The notes under the pieces were generated by a model, which did not search any database, was not told the origin of the DNA, and was given only the letters and a program-made list of their open reading frames with translations. From Copromyces sp. CBS 386.78 (taxonomy: Eukaryota; Ascomycota; Sordariomycetes; Sordariales; Sordariaceae), in assembly GCA_030685235.1 (NCBI GenBank), contig MU839088.1:186001-250000 (forward strand): a stretch of DNA of 64,000 bases, in the 5' to 3' direction. A program made the translations under genes and the position numbers. Below are positions 9,766 through 23,763 of this stretch, in pieces (within the stretch, counting starts at the first letter, position 1; every line of letters begins with the position of its first letter).

Positions 9766-12745
9766 TCGCTTGGTGGTGGTATGAAATACGGCACAGGATC
9801 CCGTATTGATCACGACAATCAGAGCCGTATGTGGTCCCCTTTGACATGGACAGACAACACCGGGGATTGCACTACGTATAAAGACGGGATCGATCTCCTC
9901 TAAGCACCACTGTCTGGCGACCCGGCGTGCGCGTTGCGCATGATCCATGGAGGACATATTTTTCCTGCTTCTAATGGCTGTAAGATTAGGATATATCAGC
10001 AGGAAAGAGAGAGGGTATCGTAGGAAGAGAAGGAGGACACTTTCTGAATGGTGGAGGAATTGGAAGGAAGGGGTTGGTTGTCTTGGCCTGGTTTTTGCAC
10101 CATGGGAGCAATGGGATTTGCAAAGTTTTCATTTTGGCTGCTCGCGTATCGGCAAGGCGTCAATGGGTGGGGGGGTTAAAAGAAGGAAAACGCCAATTCC
10201 AAATTTGCTCTTTTTGTTCTTCTTCGTTTGTTTTTTCATCATCATGTTCAATTTTTGTATTTGATATTTGGCATGAGCGCCGCCTACTTACTTTTTCAGT
10301 TCGGCATTTGCTATGGCTATGCCCTTTTCGCCCCAAATAGGTATGCGCAAGGAGGAGGAATCTCAGAAGGACTACCTTCTTCGGGACGGAAATCATCAGC
10401 GAAGTTGCTTAGTTAGGGGGCTGCCTGTTACCGCTAGCCACCATCACCAGATGACCTTTGGCGATTTGGAGATCACTGAAGCTACCACTTAGCTTTACCA
10501 ACTTGTGCCCAACATAGTGAACAAATGCTACTTGGAGCACACCTCCATTGTTGTCCTGGTACTAATCAAAGGCAATTTCCATGGATCGTCAGATGCCATG
10601 TGCCGGCGCTTTGCCGCGTATCTACATCTCAACGTCTTCCATCGAGGTTGAGTTGAAGGGGTTGAAGATATAAAGGGCGTGCTAATGACTGCCCAAAAGA
10701 TATCTGCGCAGAATATCTTTGCTCTCATGAGACCGAATATTAAATCCGAAGAATCTTGGTCATAAGACGTAGGAGCGTAGAAGAGCCACACACGGAAGCG
10801 CATTACTTTGTACAAATCAAGATTTCGAACGAATGACATCCACTATGGATATGCCCTCAAGAGCTCCCCGCCGTCAAAAGTACACGAATGGAGGACTTCC
10901 TTTGAATATTGAAAAATCCCCAGATGCAGTAACAGCGTCGGCGTTTATGTCAGTGATTATGCTATTGTTGGAAACAGCAGCGTCTCGGCCGGCGGCAACG
11001 GGGTAACGCCGGGATGCGCCAGCGAACGCCTTTTGCACGGGCACCGTGTATCATGATCATGGTGTGTACTGTACTGTATTGTGTGGTAGATTGGAGGTTG
11101 AAGGGTTCTGATTTATTCTCGACTGTTGTTTTTCTTTAACATCTGGTGGTAACTTGTTGTTGTAGATATTCTCATGATCACTTCCGCATGGTTGGGATAT
11201 TAGAATTGTTTCGAACAGGAAGCTTCTATGATATCGTGGCGCACATTGAGGAACCTCGGAAGCTTGGGGTTTGAGGGAGAACCTTCGTGGGCATTGGAGA
11301 CCGGGAGCTCTCTGATTACTGAGCATCGTCCTGCATGTAACTGACATCCACGGCACAGAGTGTGTTTATAGCCTCGAGGGTCTCTATAGATACGTGGTCT
11401 ATTCAGGATTTGTGTACCATGTACTAAGTGATGATGTTGCTGTGATCGAGAGATCTGGAAGCTGTGCCAAGCAATGCGGCCCCTGGACTCGAACGACCAA
11501 CCGAAGAGAAGAAAGAGTCCCGCACTGTGCGCATCTTCCGCGTCAGTTTCTCGCTTCTTGCAGGCATCCTGCTGAGATCCTGGTCTGGAATCGAAGTGGC
11601 CACTCGTTAATAAGCTACCTAAATCACTAACTGAAATGTTAGACTTTTCACACAAAATGCGCTACCTCCGCTATACATTGTGTTAACACTTGAACCATAG
11701 TCTCTTCTCACACCCCGGCGGTTCCCCTCACCAATGGCTGCTGCCTCTTCACCACACACATCCAACATCGACCTCGTCAATTTCTTGGCTTGGTGCAGCA
11801 CTTTTGCAACCGACATCGCAAGACTTTCAGGTTCCTCGATTCCCTTCCCATAATATACTTTGGCTGGGCTTTGTCATCCGTCGGTTGTTGAGCCCTTCAC
11901 CTAGGTCTTGATTACCCCTGCATTCGGGTTTGGTTCGTCAGATCCGAGTTTCAACTCGTGCTGTCAGTGTTGAAAGTCTTACGTCGCTGTGCTGCACTGC
12001 GTCTGGCTTTAGGCCTCCCCCCGTCTGTTGGTCCAACCGCCCACCCGCCACTTCCAGCTTCTTCACCGCGACAAAAACCACGGCAATAAAAACTCAACAC
12101 CACTTGACCACCACCCTTACCTACCAAACGAAACCTAGACACCCGTCTCGGAGTCTACCTGCTGGTTGATCCACTGAAGAGGTTACCTATCAGACCTAAC
12201 CTGCCGACTTTGTCTGTACATTGCCACAGCCGCCCAACCCTGGCTTCTCGGATTGCCTGGCCTTAGGTTAGTTCCGCCTTCCGCCGCCGTGACAACCTGA
12301 CAGCGTGAGATTCCCAAAGCGGGGGGGCCGGCACACCAGTCACCAAGAGCAGCACAGCCTCACCACCTCTGGGCGCTCATCAGTTCCCTCTAGCTTCCAT
12401 CTACCACCTACTGCCACCTACGGAATTCCATCCACCCTGCCGCATCCATTTCGTTACCAGTGACCTGACCGCGCGTTCAGTTCCTGTCGACAACGCCAGC
12501 GTCCATCCGACCGCAAAAGGTGTTGTTGGCCTTCTTGCATCAATCAATCAGCCTGCTTGCTACCATCGTCGACCCGTCCTCCTTTTATCCCCGCCCCGCC
12601 TGCATCAGAGTTGTCCTCGATCCCAAACGAGCGAGAGCGACCGACGACCCGACCCGATTTCGACCAGCACTCTGCTTGGTCCAAGAGACGAGACGAAAAA
12701 CAAAAGCCCCGCGTGCGAGTTTGTTGACGCGCTCCATCTGCGGCA
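9766..12745. other. Intergenic and long rsp5 leader region
   Basis: Nearly 3 kb separate pab2 from the first coding exon of the ubiquitin ligase. No frame here shows a domain or good coding pattern. From about 11,690 the sequence becomes pyrimidine-rich with many CACC and CCTACC stretches, as in long fungal 5' leaders. I cannot fix the transcription start or any leader intron. Confidence 0.45.
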
Positions 12746-15662
<2,917 letters not shown>

Positions 15663-16781
15663 GACGACAAAAATAAGGGTGATAGGTTATGGGCAGGGAT
15701 GAATGCGGTGAATGTGATATGGTGGCATGGCTGCGATGGCTGCATGAAGGAAAGAACAGTACTGCTACATGAGTATTGGGTGGCATGCGTCGAATTATGA
15801 TAGCATCACTTTTTCTTTCTTTAACGGTTTATTTTTTAACCCCCTTTTTGTTTCTTGTTACTTTGGTGCGTAGTTTGTTGGCGCCGGAGATCACAGTATT
15901 GCTACCTCGCCCCTCCCCGGTGCACAAGAGCTGTATATAGATGGATTGTATGTTGTTATTGACCCTTCAAGTAGTGAGCTTCAGCATCCTGCTACTTGTA
16001 TACGTTGTCGTTTTGTTTTTGGTGTTATTGGATTAGGCAATGCCCAGGTTCGTGTGTATAACTATTGCCCGAGAGAAAAGAGAGAGGAGGGCGTGTGGTC
16101 TGCGTTTTCGGTTCAGGAACCAGGACTAGGAGATATGATGTAAATCTAGAGACACGATACCGATGCCCTGTATTGGATTCGTCCAATGTACGTCATATCA
16201 TGTAGGATATCGGTGCTCGCTAACTACCTAGTCAATGGCGCAGATCATCTCGGCCTATAGAAGTAGAAGTCAGTCACCCTGGTGCTTGGCTCGGTCAAGA
16301 ATATCCGATGAATCGCGGGCCCGGTCCGGGCCCTTCGGAAGACGTTGCCGCCCCGGCAGTCCGGTTAATGTTCGCCGCCGATGTGGGGGGGTTCCTGCAT
16401 TATCACACACCAAATAACCGGGAAATCTGTGTGCATGATAGTGACACCGGGGCAAATGATGACTCTGTCACTATTTTAGTCCGAACTATTGACAAATTCA
16501 CACGGTACCGTTGTGTTTTGACTCCCGGGTCTCATGTGAGAGGAATATCATATTTTTCATCCTTTCTTCATCCAACATCAATATCTCCCAGCTTGTCAAA
16601 CTCGCTGCAAACAGAGAACGCGGAGGTGACCAAACTCACAAAAGCACTGCAAGACCCGAAATCGGGAATCTGCCTCTTAACGTCACCACAAGAAACACAC
16701 CCACAAAAAAAAAAGATATATCGCCAAATCCCCCCCCACACTACACTCACCCTCAACCTCGGAAGAGATAGGCAATACAAT
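15663..16781. other. Intergenic between rsp5 and amidohydrolase
   Basis: It holds the rsp5 3' flank and the promoter of the downstream amidohydrolase. A frame open from 16308 runs into the amidohydrolase, but its upstream part is not protein-like and the better start is at 16782. Confidence 0.5.
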
Positions 16782-18801
16782 ATGGCGACACCGTCCAACT
16801 CAAACTCCCCGGGAGCCCTCTACTGGGCCCCCCGCATCTCCCTAGGCGCTCTCGCCATCGCCTTCCTCATCCACCTCAACCACCCCGCCTCGTCCTTCTC
16901 CCTTTTCAGTCCTTCCACCACCCCCAACGCCGAGTCTGTTACCACCGCAAAAACCTACTGCTACACCTCCATCCTCACCGAAGCTGGTAGTCACAAACAA
17001 GCAGATTGCTTCTCCATCTCCCCCGACGGCAAGTTCACAAAGGTGTTCAACTCGGCCGAGGACGTGTTGATTGTGGGCGATAACGACTATAATGAGGATG
17101 GGGGAAACAACTTGGTGACGGAGATGAAGGAGGGACATGTCATCCCGGGCATCTGGGATGGTCATGGACATCTGATTCAGTATGGAGAGTTTTTGCATTC
17201 GGTGGATTTGTTCGGGGCGAAGAGTGCGGAGGAGGTGAGGACGAGGGTGAGGGAGTATTTGAAGGACGCGGATAAGGAGGGTGAGGGGAGCGATGTGGGG
17301 AGTAAGGAGAACTGGGCGAGAGGTGTTGGTTGGGACCAGATGGTTCTGGGAGAGATGCCTAGTGCTGTGAGTATTGGAGCCTTTTCTGTTTGGGGGGAAA
17401 AGAAGAAGAAGAAGAAGAAGAAGGGAGATTTGCTAACAAATCACTACCCAGGCGATGCTCGAGTCCGACCCAGCTTTGAAGGGAAAATTCATCATGCTTG
17501 ACCGGGTCGACGTGCACTGCACCTGGGTCTCGCAAGCCATCCTGGACCTAATCCCTCCCGAGTCCCTGCCCGAGGACGTACCCGGTGGCGAGATCATCCG
17601 GGAGCCGGGCATGGGCGTCTTCTGCGACAACGCCATGGACATCGTCACCTCGCTGTGGCCCAGGCCCGACGCCGAGCGCAAGAAGACCTTCCTCAAGTCC
17701 GCCATGAAGGAGCTGCACAAGGTCGGTCTAGTTGGCATGAACGACGCTGGCGTCACACCGACCGATCTGAAAGTATTCGAGGAAGCCAGCCGCAACGAAG
17801 ACTGGTGGACCCTCCGTGTCTACGCCATGATCGAGTGCGGCGAGCGCAACGTCTTCTGCCCGTTAAAGGCCGACGCCGTCAAGACCATCCACGAAGATGG
17901 CATGCTCACCATCCGCAGCGTCAAGCTTTTCGCCGACGGCGCCCTGGGATCCTGGGGCAGCGCCATGATTGACCCTTACTCGGACAAACCCTCTACGCGC
18001 GGCTCCCTGCTCGTCAACGGCTCCACGTTAGAGTCTCTCGCCCGCTCCTGGTCTAACGCAGGTTACCAAGTCAACATCCACGCCATCGGCGACCTAGCCA
18101 ACCGATACGCCATCGACGCTCTCGAAGCTGCTCTCAAGGACGCTTGCCCCAAGGGCACATCGCTCAAAGACTGCCAGAACCAATCCCACCGCTTCCGCAT
18201 CGAACACTCGCAAATCATCCACCCCACCGACCAAGCCCGCATCCGCGACCTGGGAATCATTCCCTCCATCCAGCCCACGCACGCCACCTCGGACATGGCC
18301 TACGCCGAGTCCCGCCTCGGCCCCAACCGCACCGCCACCGAAGCCTACCGCATGCGCAGCCTGATTCACGATCTGCAAGTCCAGCCCGTTCTGGGATCCG
18401 ATTTCCCCGTCGAGCCGCCCAACCCGTTCGAGGGTATGTATGCCGCCGTGACCCGCAAGAACCCGCACACGGGCAAGAACGCCGACGGTGGGCATGAGGG
18501 TTGGTACACGGAGGAGGCGTTGAGTCTCGACGAAGCGCTGAGCGGGTTCACCAAGGGCGTTGCCGGCGGTATGTTTACTGAAGGGAAAACGGGAGTGATC
18601 AGGGAAGGAGCATTTGCGGATTGGGTGGTGCTTGATGAGCCGTTGGAGGTGTTCGCTGCTTTGGATAACGGGGAGGGATTGAGGAAGATTAAGGTCCGGG
18701 AGACTTGGGTGGGGGGCAGGAAGGTGTATGATCGGGAGGAGGAGAAGCAGAAGAAGGCGGCGGCGGCGGGTGGGAAGGAGGGAGTTAGTGAGGATTTGTG
18801 A
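16782..18801 (+). CDS. Membrane-anchored amidohydrolase (family 3, YtcJ-like)
   Basis: The gene codes for a 644-residue metal-dependent hydrolase of the amidohydrolase-3 group. Substrate and pathway cannot be told from sequence. Exons are 16782-17366 and 17452-18801, joined in frame (GEMPSA then AMLESDPALKG). The intron carries a long GAA/AAG run. A hydrophobic stretch at about 18-34 (SLGALAIAFLIHL) looks like a signal anchor. Metal-site motifs are present in family order: WDGHGHLI (His128 and His130), KLFADGALGSWGSAM, VNIHAIGD, RIEHSQII and GSDFPVEPPNPFEGMYAA. The start at 16782 has the context ACAATATGGCG and places the anchor at the N-terminus. The C-terminus is a charged Glu/Lys/Ala tail. 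All expected ligand motifs are present, so the enzyme is probably active. Confidence 0.85.
17400..17424 (+). repeat. AAG microsatellite in amidohydrolase intron
   Basis: About eight tandem GAA/AAG triplets lie inside the 85-bp intron, between the donor and the TGCTAAC branch point. The intron length is therefore likely variable. Confidence 0.85.
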
Positions 18802-19055
18802 AGGGTTTATCAGGAAAGGGTTTTGTGAACGATTTGGGAAGGATCTTTACGTGAAGTTAGAAGGAAGGAAAGGTAAGTAAGTTCTTATATGAACCAAAGT
18901 CGAGGTACGGATGATGGTATGACTTGATGAAACAAAATCGGATACACGACAGGATATACAAATAACGGCCATGTAGACTAGAACACGTAGAGTTTCCGTT
19001 GGCTTGCAAGTAGACATACAGTAGTTTATTAAGTAAACTACAGATGTACACAATC

Positions 19056-19173
19056 ACATACGACCATAGATGGTAGAAAACTCGGGATCCCGTCCGCTCT
19101 CCCATAGATAAGCTACCAATCGCTTGACTAGTAGTTGGGTCGGTGACGACCAGCGAATCCCAGGTGTTGTATG
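19056..19173 (+). rRNA. 5S rRNA gene (variant type)
   Basis: A 118-base sequence begins ACATACGACCATAG and ends GTTGTATG, so the ends pair as 5S helix I. Helix II closes with GGTAG against CTACC. The internal promoter segment AGTAGTTGGGTCGGTGAC and the late block CCAGCGAATCCC are conserved. Neurospora is known to carry dispersed single 5S genes of several sequence types. Compared with my memory of the common type, this copy differs mainly in helices II-IV, with changes that keep pairing. A run of seven T follows directly. The gene shows no RIP-type decay although it lies about 210 bp from a mutated transposon. Confidence 0.88.
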
Positions 19174-19180
19174 TTTTTTT
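19174..19180 (+). terminator. Pol III terminator of 5S gene
   Basis: Seven consecutive T on the coding strand directly after the 5S 3' end, the standard RNA polymerase III stop signal. Confidence 0.85.
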
Positions 19181-19387
19181 GGACTTTTTTTATTTATTTA
19201 CTCTTATTTAATCCTTCCTCCTTTCACTATAGAATTGATGCTTCTTCATTACGGTTCAACGTTCTTCCTGTCACCGATTGATGTCACTCAGTGGGTAGGT
19301 CTTAAGAATTTTTGTTGTCCATGTGCCATAATAGTTGTGGACAACGGGACGGATATGCGACGATGTCTGCTCGTCGACAACGACGTA

Positions 19388-19513
19388 CTTGGGGGTTGTG
19401 GTGCGGCCTGGGACTTTTCTCAACCCCCTCTCATAAAAGAGGGGGAAAAAAAATTATGGGACAAACTTTTATTATAGGACAAATAGAAGACCAGCGAACC
19501 GCTTAAGAAAATT
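19388..19513 (+). repeat. Left terminal inverted repeat of outer element
   Basis: A 126-bp repeat that includes CTTGGGGG, a pyrimidine/purine palindrome (CCCCCTCTCATAAAAGAGGGGG) and ends GCGAACCGCTTAAGAAAATT. It matches the inverse of 36697-36803 followed by the inverse of 20042-20060, with one base of length difference and a few transitions. Confidence 0.85.
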
Positions 19514-20041
19514 CGCCCAACCGCCGCGAACTAATATAATATAATACTAATTTGTTTATTAATTTAATTCTTCGGGCAAGGATTAAGCAAGAGAAATTTA
19601 GAATTCTTATTAGCCTTTAAAAAGAAAAACTAGCCTCTATTTAAAATATTATAAAACAATAGCAAGGGTTAAAAACGCTACAGAAACTTCTAATACCTTT
19701 TTTCGTCTTCATTTAAAGCCTCTAAAATAAAAAAATAAAAAAGAATAATCCCTTCTACAATACCCGTCCACTCGAAACTTAAATTCTTTTCTACTTTTAA
19801 TAGTTCGAATATAGAAATAAGCGTTTTTTTTACTAAATTAATAAATAAACTAGAATTAAATTATATACCCAAAATATATATAAACAATATCTTCATTCCC
19901 ACTTTTCTCGCTAATATAATAATAGAAATTAATACAACTTTAAGAAAAGACCTTTCGAAACTTCTTCTTACTTATCAAATTTTCTTAGATTTTTAGAAAA
20001 ATAATAAATATTATTCTGGTTATTGCATCTCGCCTACTAAT

Positions 20042-20060
20042 AATTTTCTAAGCGGTTCGC
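20042..20060 (-). repeat. Right terminal inverted repeat (inner part, displaced)
   Basis: AATTTTCTAAGCGGTTCGC is the inverse complement of the inner end of the left TIR. Its last five bases, TTCGC (20056-20060), are repeated at 36692-36696 as the target duplication of the inserted retrotransposon. Confidence 0.82.
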
Positions 20061-20326
20061 TATCATAGCATGGCTGGATGGGTTACCGGAGGACCGGCCG
20101 CAAGGTCAATTGCAAGATCGTGACACATCGGATGGAAGGTGTACGACCTTATCTTATCTAGAGCTTCCAAATCGGGAAGGCGGCAACGAATGGCAGAACC
20201 GACTTATATATCCGGATTTACGATACTATCGTTTAATAGCTTCCCTTTCTTCTTTACACTTAATATTACTTTAATTTATAACTTCTAATCTTATTATCGT
20301 ATTACTCGTAGGATTACGCTTTTATA
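20061..20326 (+). repeat. 5' LTR of Gypsy A
   Basis: A 266-bp LTR beginning TATCATAG (from TG) and ending TTTTATA (from CA). By eye, every difference from the 3' copy is a transition, consistent with RIP of formerly identical repeats. Confidence 0.9.
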
Positions 20327-21759
20327 TAATATTAAGTATTATCCTTTTACCCGGGGACGGCATTATAATATTTTACTTTAATTAATACGTTTTAAGGCGA
20401 TTAATATTCGTTTAATTACTCATTCGGAGGATTACCAAGTCTTATAATAAATGTACGCTTAAAGTGCGACGTAGTAAATATTTCAACCCCCTAAACTCCT
20501 TATACTAAATTAAATTAATAATATAATATTTAATATTAAGGATAATAAAAAATAATATTAATATAGCTCTAATTCGAATTCTAGTAGCTTCGTTTCAAAC
20601 CCCAATCCCGAAGAAGAAGTAAATCTATTCGATTAAATAGGCAACGATAATAGTTTTAAACCTATCGTTAACTTCTATAACCTCCTAATTTAATTAAAAA
20701 GCTTAAGCCCGCGAAAAGAAGTTATATATTCAAGCTCAAACCTATTTAATATAAACTTATTTTAATTAAACGTAATTTCTACGCCTAGCAAAATCGAATA
20801 TAATTCTTAGGGAGGCGTACCGATTACCCCTACTAAATAAATTGAGTATAAATCCCTGTTTATTAAAGAAGTAAACGATTCTTTCTAATATTCTTAAAGT
20901 AATAAGAAGAAAGTAATAACGAACGCCCCGCCTATAATAGACCTTTAAATTATTTTACGTAATATTTATAAATAATTAAAGGGTAAGGAAAAGATAATTG
21001 CGAACCCGGTAACGTTTAACCAAATTCTACCCTAAAAGTTGTTACTTCCTCTTAAACTTATTTTTAAATAATCCGCTTTATCGTCCCCTAATATACTGGA
21101 AAAGCAAACCTCCCGCTAATTAATTTTAAACTAAAATTTATTCAACGATTCGGACTTAAACCGATTATATTACGTTTTAAAGATATATATTTAAAAATTA
21201 TTATAAAAAAGTTTATAAATCCCTACGAAAGCCGAAGTAAAAATATTTATATTTAATAAAATAGATAAAATAGGAATTACTATAACAATTATAGTTTTAG
21301 ATTATAGAAGCGAATATTTTCGGAAATTTTACCCCTACGTAAAATTTGCACGTTAGAATATAATACGAAAGGAAATCGTTAAAAAGGTTATAATTCGGGC
21401 TAATATTATTTATAGCGATTAGACGGATAATAATAGTAATTTTATATTCCTCTAACTAATTTCGGAAGTTATAGAGACTAGTAAGCGATTTAGCGAATAT
21501 AAAATAAACATTATTTATAAAATTATAAATAAAGAAAAGTTCTATTAGGCCTACCGGGCCGACCCTAATATAATTTAGCAAGAGTTTCGAAATTATATAA
21601 TTTTTAATAAAACTTCTATTAATATTATTTAGAACTTCCTAAAGGTATTAAAATAAATTAATTAGAATATAGTATATTTTAACTCTTAAATCCTCTATTT
21701 TATAAATTAATCCTACTAATTATATTAGGAAAATAACTAATTAAGCTTCGAAATTTTAA

Positions 21760-22272
21760 GGAGGACGGTCGGGAGTGCGGCCAGCAGAAGAGGACGCCAT
21801 CTTAAGAGCTGGTCAGATGGGGAAGAAGGGAAAGCTCGAAAGATGGCGGCGGAGAGGAGTTCTTATATAGAGGGAAAGGAGGGGCCCTTGCGCTTGTGCA
21901 AACCTTAGTGGAGTCGTGGGAGTTTGGGGGATGATGACGAGGCGGGAGTAAGGGTAAACGAGGGGGAAGGGACGATAGCTATGGGCGGTTTGGGAGGAAG
22001 GAGCGGCGTGCGAGAGCGGTGTCTCGATTGTTCTGGTGTTGGATCGAAGGCGGTAGAGGGGAAGTGGCTTGTTTGCTGAGGCGGTGGGTGAGCACTGCTA
22101 CAGATGGAATTGAGATGGAGTAGGCGCGATTCATTCGCGACCGAAAGGAGCTGGCGGTTTTTATCCGACGGCGCTTATCGCCGCACGGTTTCCTCTAGAG
22201 AACCAGGAGAAGTACCCCATGCCAATAAGGCGCTATAGATAAGTAGCATAGGGAATAAGACTATTATTATTA
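21760..22272. mobile_element. GC-rich insertion with 13-bp target duplication
   Basis: 513 bp of clearly GC-richer, unmutated sequence lie inside RIP-ravaged DNA, flanked by the same 13 bases TTCGAAATTTTAA (21747-21759 and 22273-22285). The right end is an ATT run, like the tail of a target-primed retroposon (SINE-like). On the minus strand the insert instead reads like a promoter and gene start: a CTATATAAG box near 21867, then an ATG opening MASSSAGRTPDRPP that stops at the insert edge. No family is recognised. It may be a short retroposon or a captured gene 5' end. Confidence 0.6.
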
Positions 22273-23028
22273 TTCGAAATTTTAAAATTCGATATTAGAT
22301 TAAAGATAATTATTAATTTTAAAAATTAAGGTTATATTCTCGCCGAATTTAAACGATAATACTACGCGTTCGAAAAGTAGAATAAACTTCTTATTTAAAC
22401 GGTTACCTCTTTTACGAATATACTACCCGCCTAATAATTAACGTAGGAACCGCCTAAAAAAGAAATTTCTTTTATAAATAGCAAACGTAATATAAAGGAT
22501 AACTTTAATATTAACAGTAGTAGTAAGAATTCCTATCGGAAATATACTTCTACCTTACCCCTAATTATTATAAGCGGTAATAACCCGTCTAATAATAATT
22601 TTTTAATAGCGAATTTAACGGAAATTATAATAATAAAAATTAACTAACTTTACTTCTAATACGTAATAGCCGAGGATATATTCTAATTAAATTTCTAAAG
22701 GTAGTACTTCGGGCTAAGAAGTTAATTAAAGCGGCGGACTTAAATATTTTTAATAATAACCTAAATACTAATAAAGTCTCGTTTAATATTTAAATATTAT
22801 AAATAAAGTATAAACTTTATATTAACGCGGATTATTTTAATAACGAATAAAATTAGATTGGCGAAGTATATTCCCGATTAGGAGGATAGGTATCGGAAAG
22901 AATCTTCCTATATTTTAACGGGGAATACCCGGAAGCTATCGAAATAGTAAACGACTTATTAGAATATTTATAGAACGATTACTACGACTATATAGCTAAA
23001 GAAACCGCTATTATATAATATAAATAAT

Positions 23029-23763
23029 GAGAAAGTCTATTCGCACGGTCACGATTGTCTATTTGAACGGTGATCCACTTTTTCCCTCACACTTATCCCT
23101 AACCCTACTATCTCCTCCCCGCCAGCACCAGTCTCGCTCGTACCGCGACCGCCAAGCTCCCAGATTACAGCCCATTACACCCCCCTGCACAGCACACGTA
23201 TTGTTAACAGCCGTGACAGTCGCTGACAGCTGTAACAATCGCTAACAGCCGTAATAATCGCTGATAGCCGTAATAATCGCTGACAGCCGTGACAATCGCT
23301 GACAGCCGTGACAATCGCTGATAGCCGTGACAATCGTTGACAGCCGTAACAATCGCTGACAGCCGTAATAATCGCTGACAGCCGTAACAGCCGTAATAGC
23401 CGTAATAATCGCTAACAGCCGTAACAATCGCTGACAGCTGTGACAGCCGTAATAGTCCTTCAATTAATCGCTTAATTGAGCGACGAGCGATGTGCGACTG
23501 TGCGATGTACGACCGTGCCGCTAAGTGCCCTGTAAAGTGCACTATAAAATGCCCTGTAAAGTGCGATATAGGGGTGCATATCTAGTTTAGGCACTGCGGT
23601 CTGATGTCACGCATGAAAGAATGGTAATACCTAGATTTCTGGGTGAAATTTTCGAAAGAATATATGTGACATTTGTGGCCGCGCAAGGGTTAGGGATATG
23701 TGTGAGGGAAAAAGTGGATCACCGTTCAAATAGACAATCGTGACCGTGCGAATAGACTTTCTC
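23029..23763. mobile_element. MITE-like element with 8-bp duplication
   Basis: A 735-bp element has 78-bp inverted repeats (23029-23106 and 23686-23763, one mismatch seen), beginning GAGAAAGTCTATTCGCACGG. It is flanked by TAAATAAT on both sides (23021-23028, 23764-23771). Eight-base duplications suggest the hAT superfamily, but the termini lack the usual CAG-type start, so this is tentative. It codes for no transposase. The interior holds a 19-bp minisatellite. CpA sites remain common, so it is not RIP-mutated. Confidence 0.85.
23203..23456. repeat. 19-bp minisatellite inside the MITE
   Basis: About 13 imperfect tandem copies of a unit like CGCTGACAGCCGTAACAAT, with transitions between copies and one shortened stretch around 23380-23400. 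It generates spurious repetitive open frames on the minus strand. Confidence 0.88.

Noticed and set aside
11478..11510. Minus-strand GTTCGAGTCC resembling a tRNA T-arm
   Set aside because: The five bases on each side do not pair and no acceptor or D arm is found.
12155..12180. CTGGTTGATCC-like string resembling the start of 18S rRNA
   Set aside because: Only about ten bases match and the sequence diverges at once. No rRNA follows.
16308..16781. N-terminal extension of the amidohydrolase
   Set aside because: The upstream translation lacks protein-like character. A start at 16782 has better context and gives a sensible membrane anchor.
23203..23542. Minus-strand frame with repeated RLLRLSAIVTAV units, or a CRISPR-like array
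   Set aside because: It is the translation of a 19-bp minisatellite. There are no unique spacers and the genome is eukaryotic.
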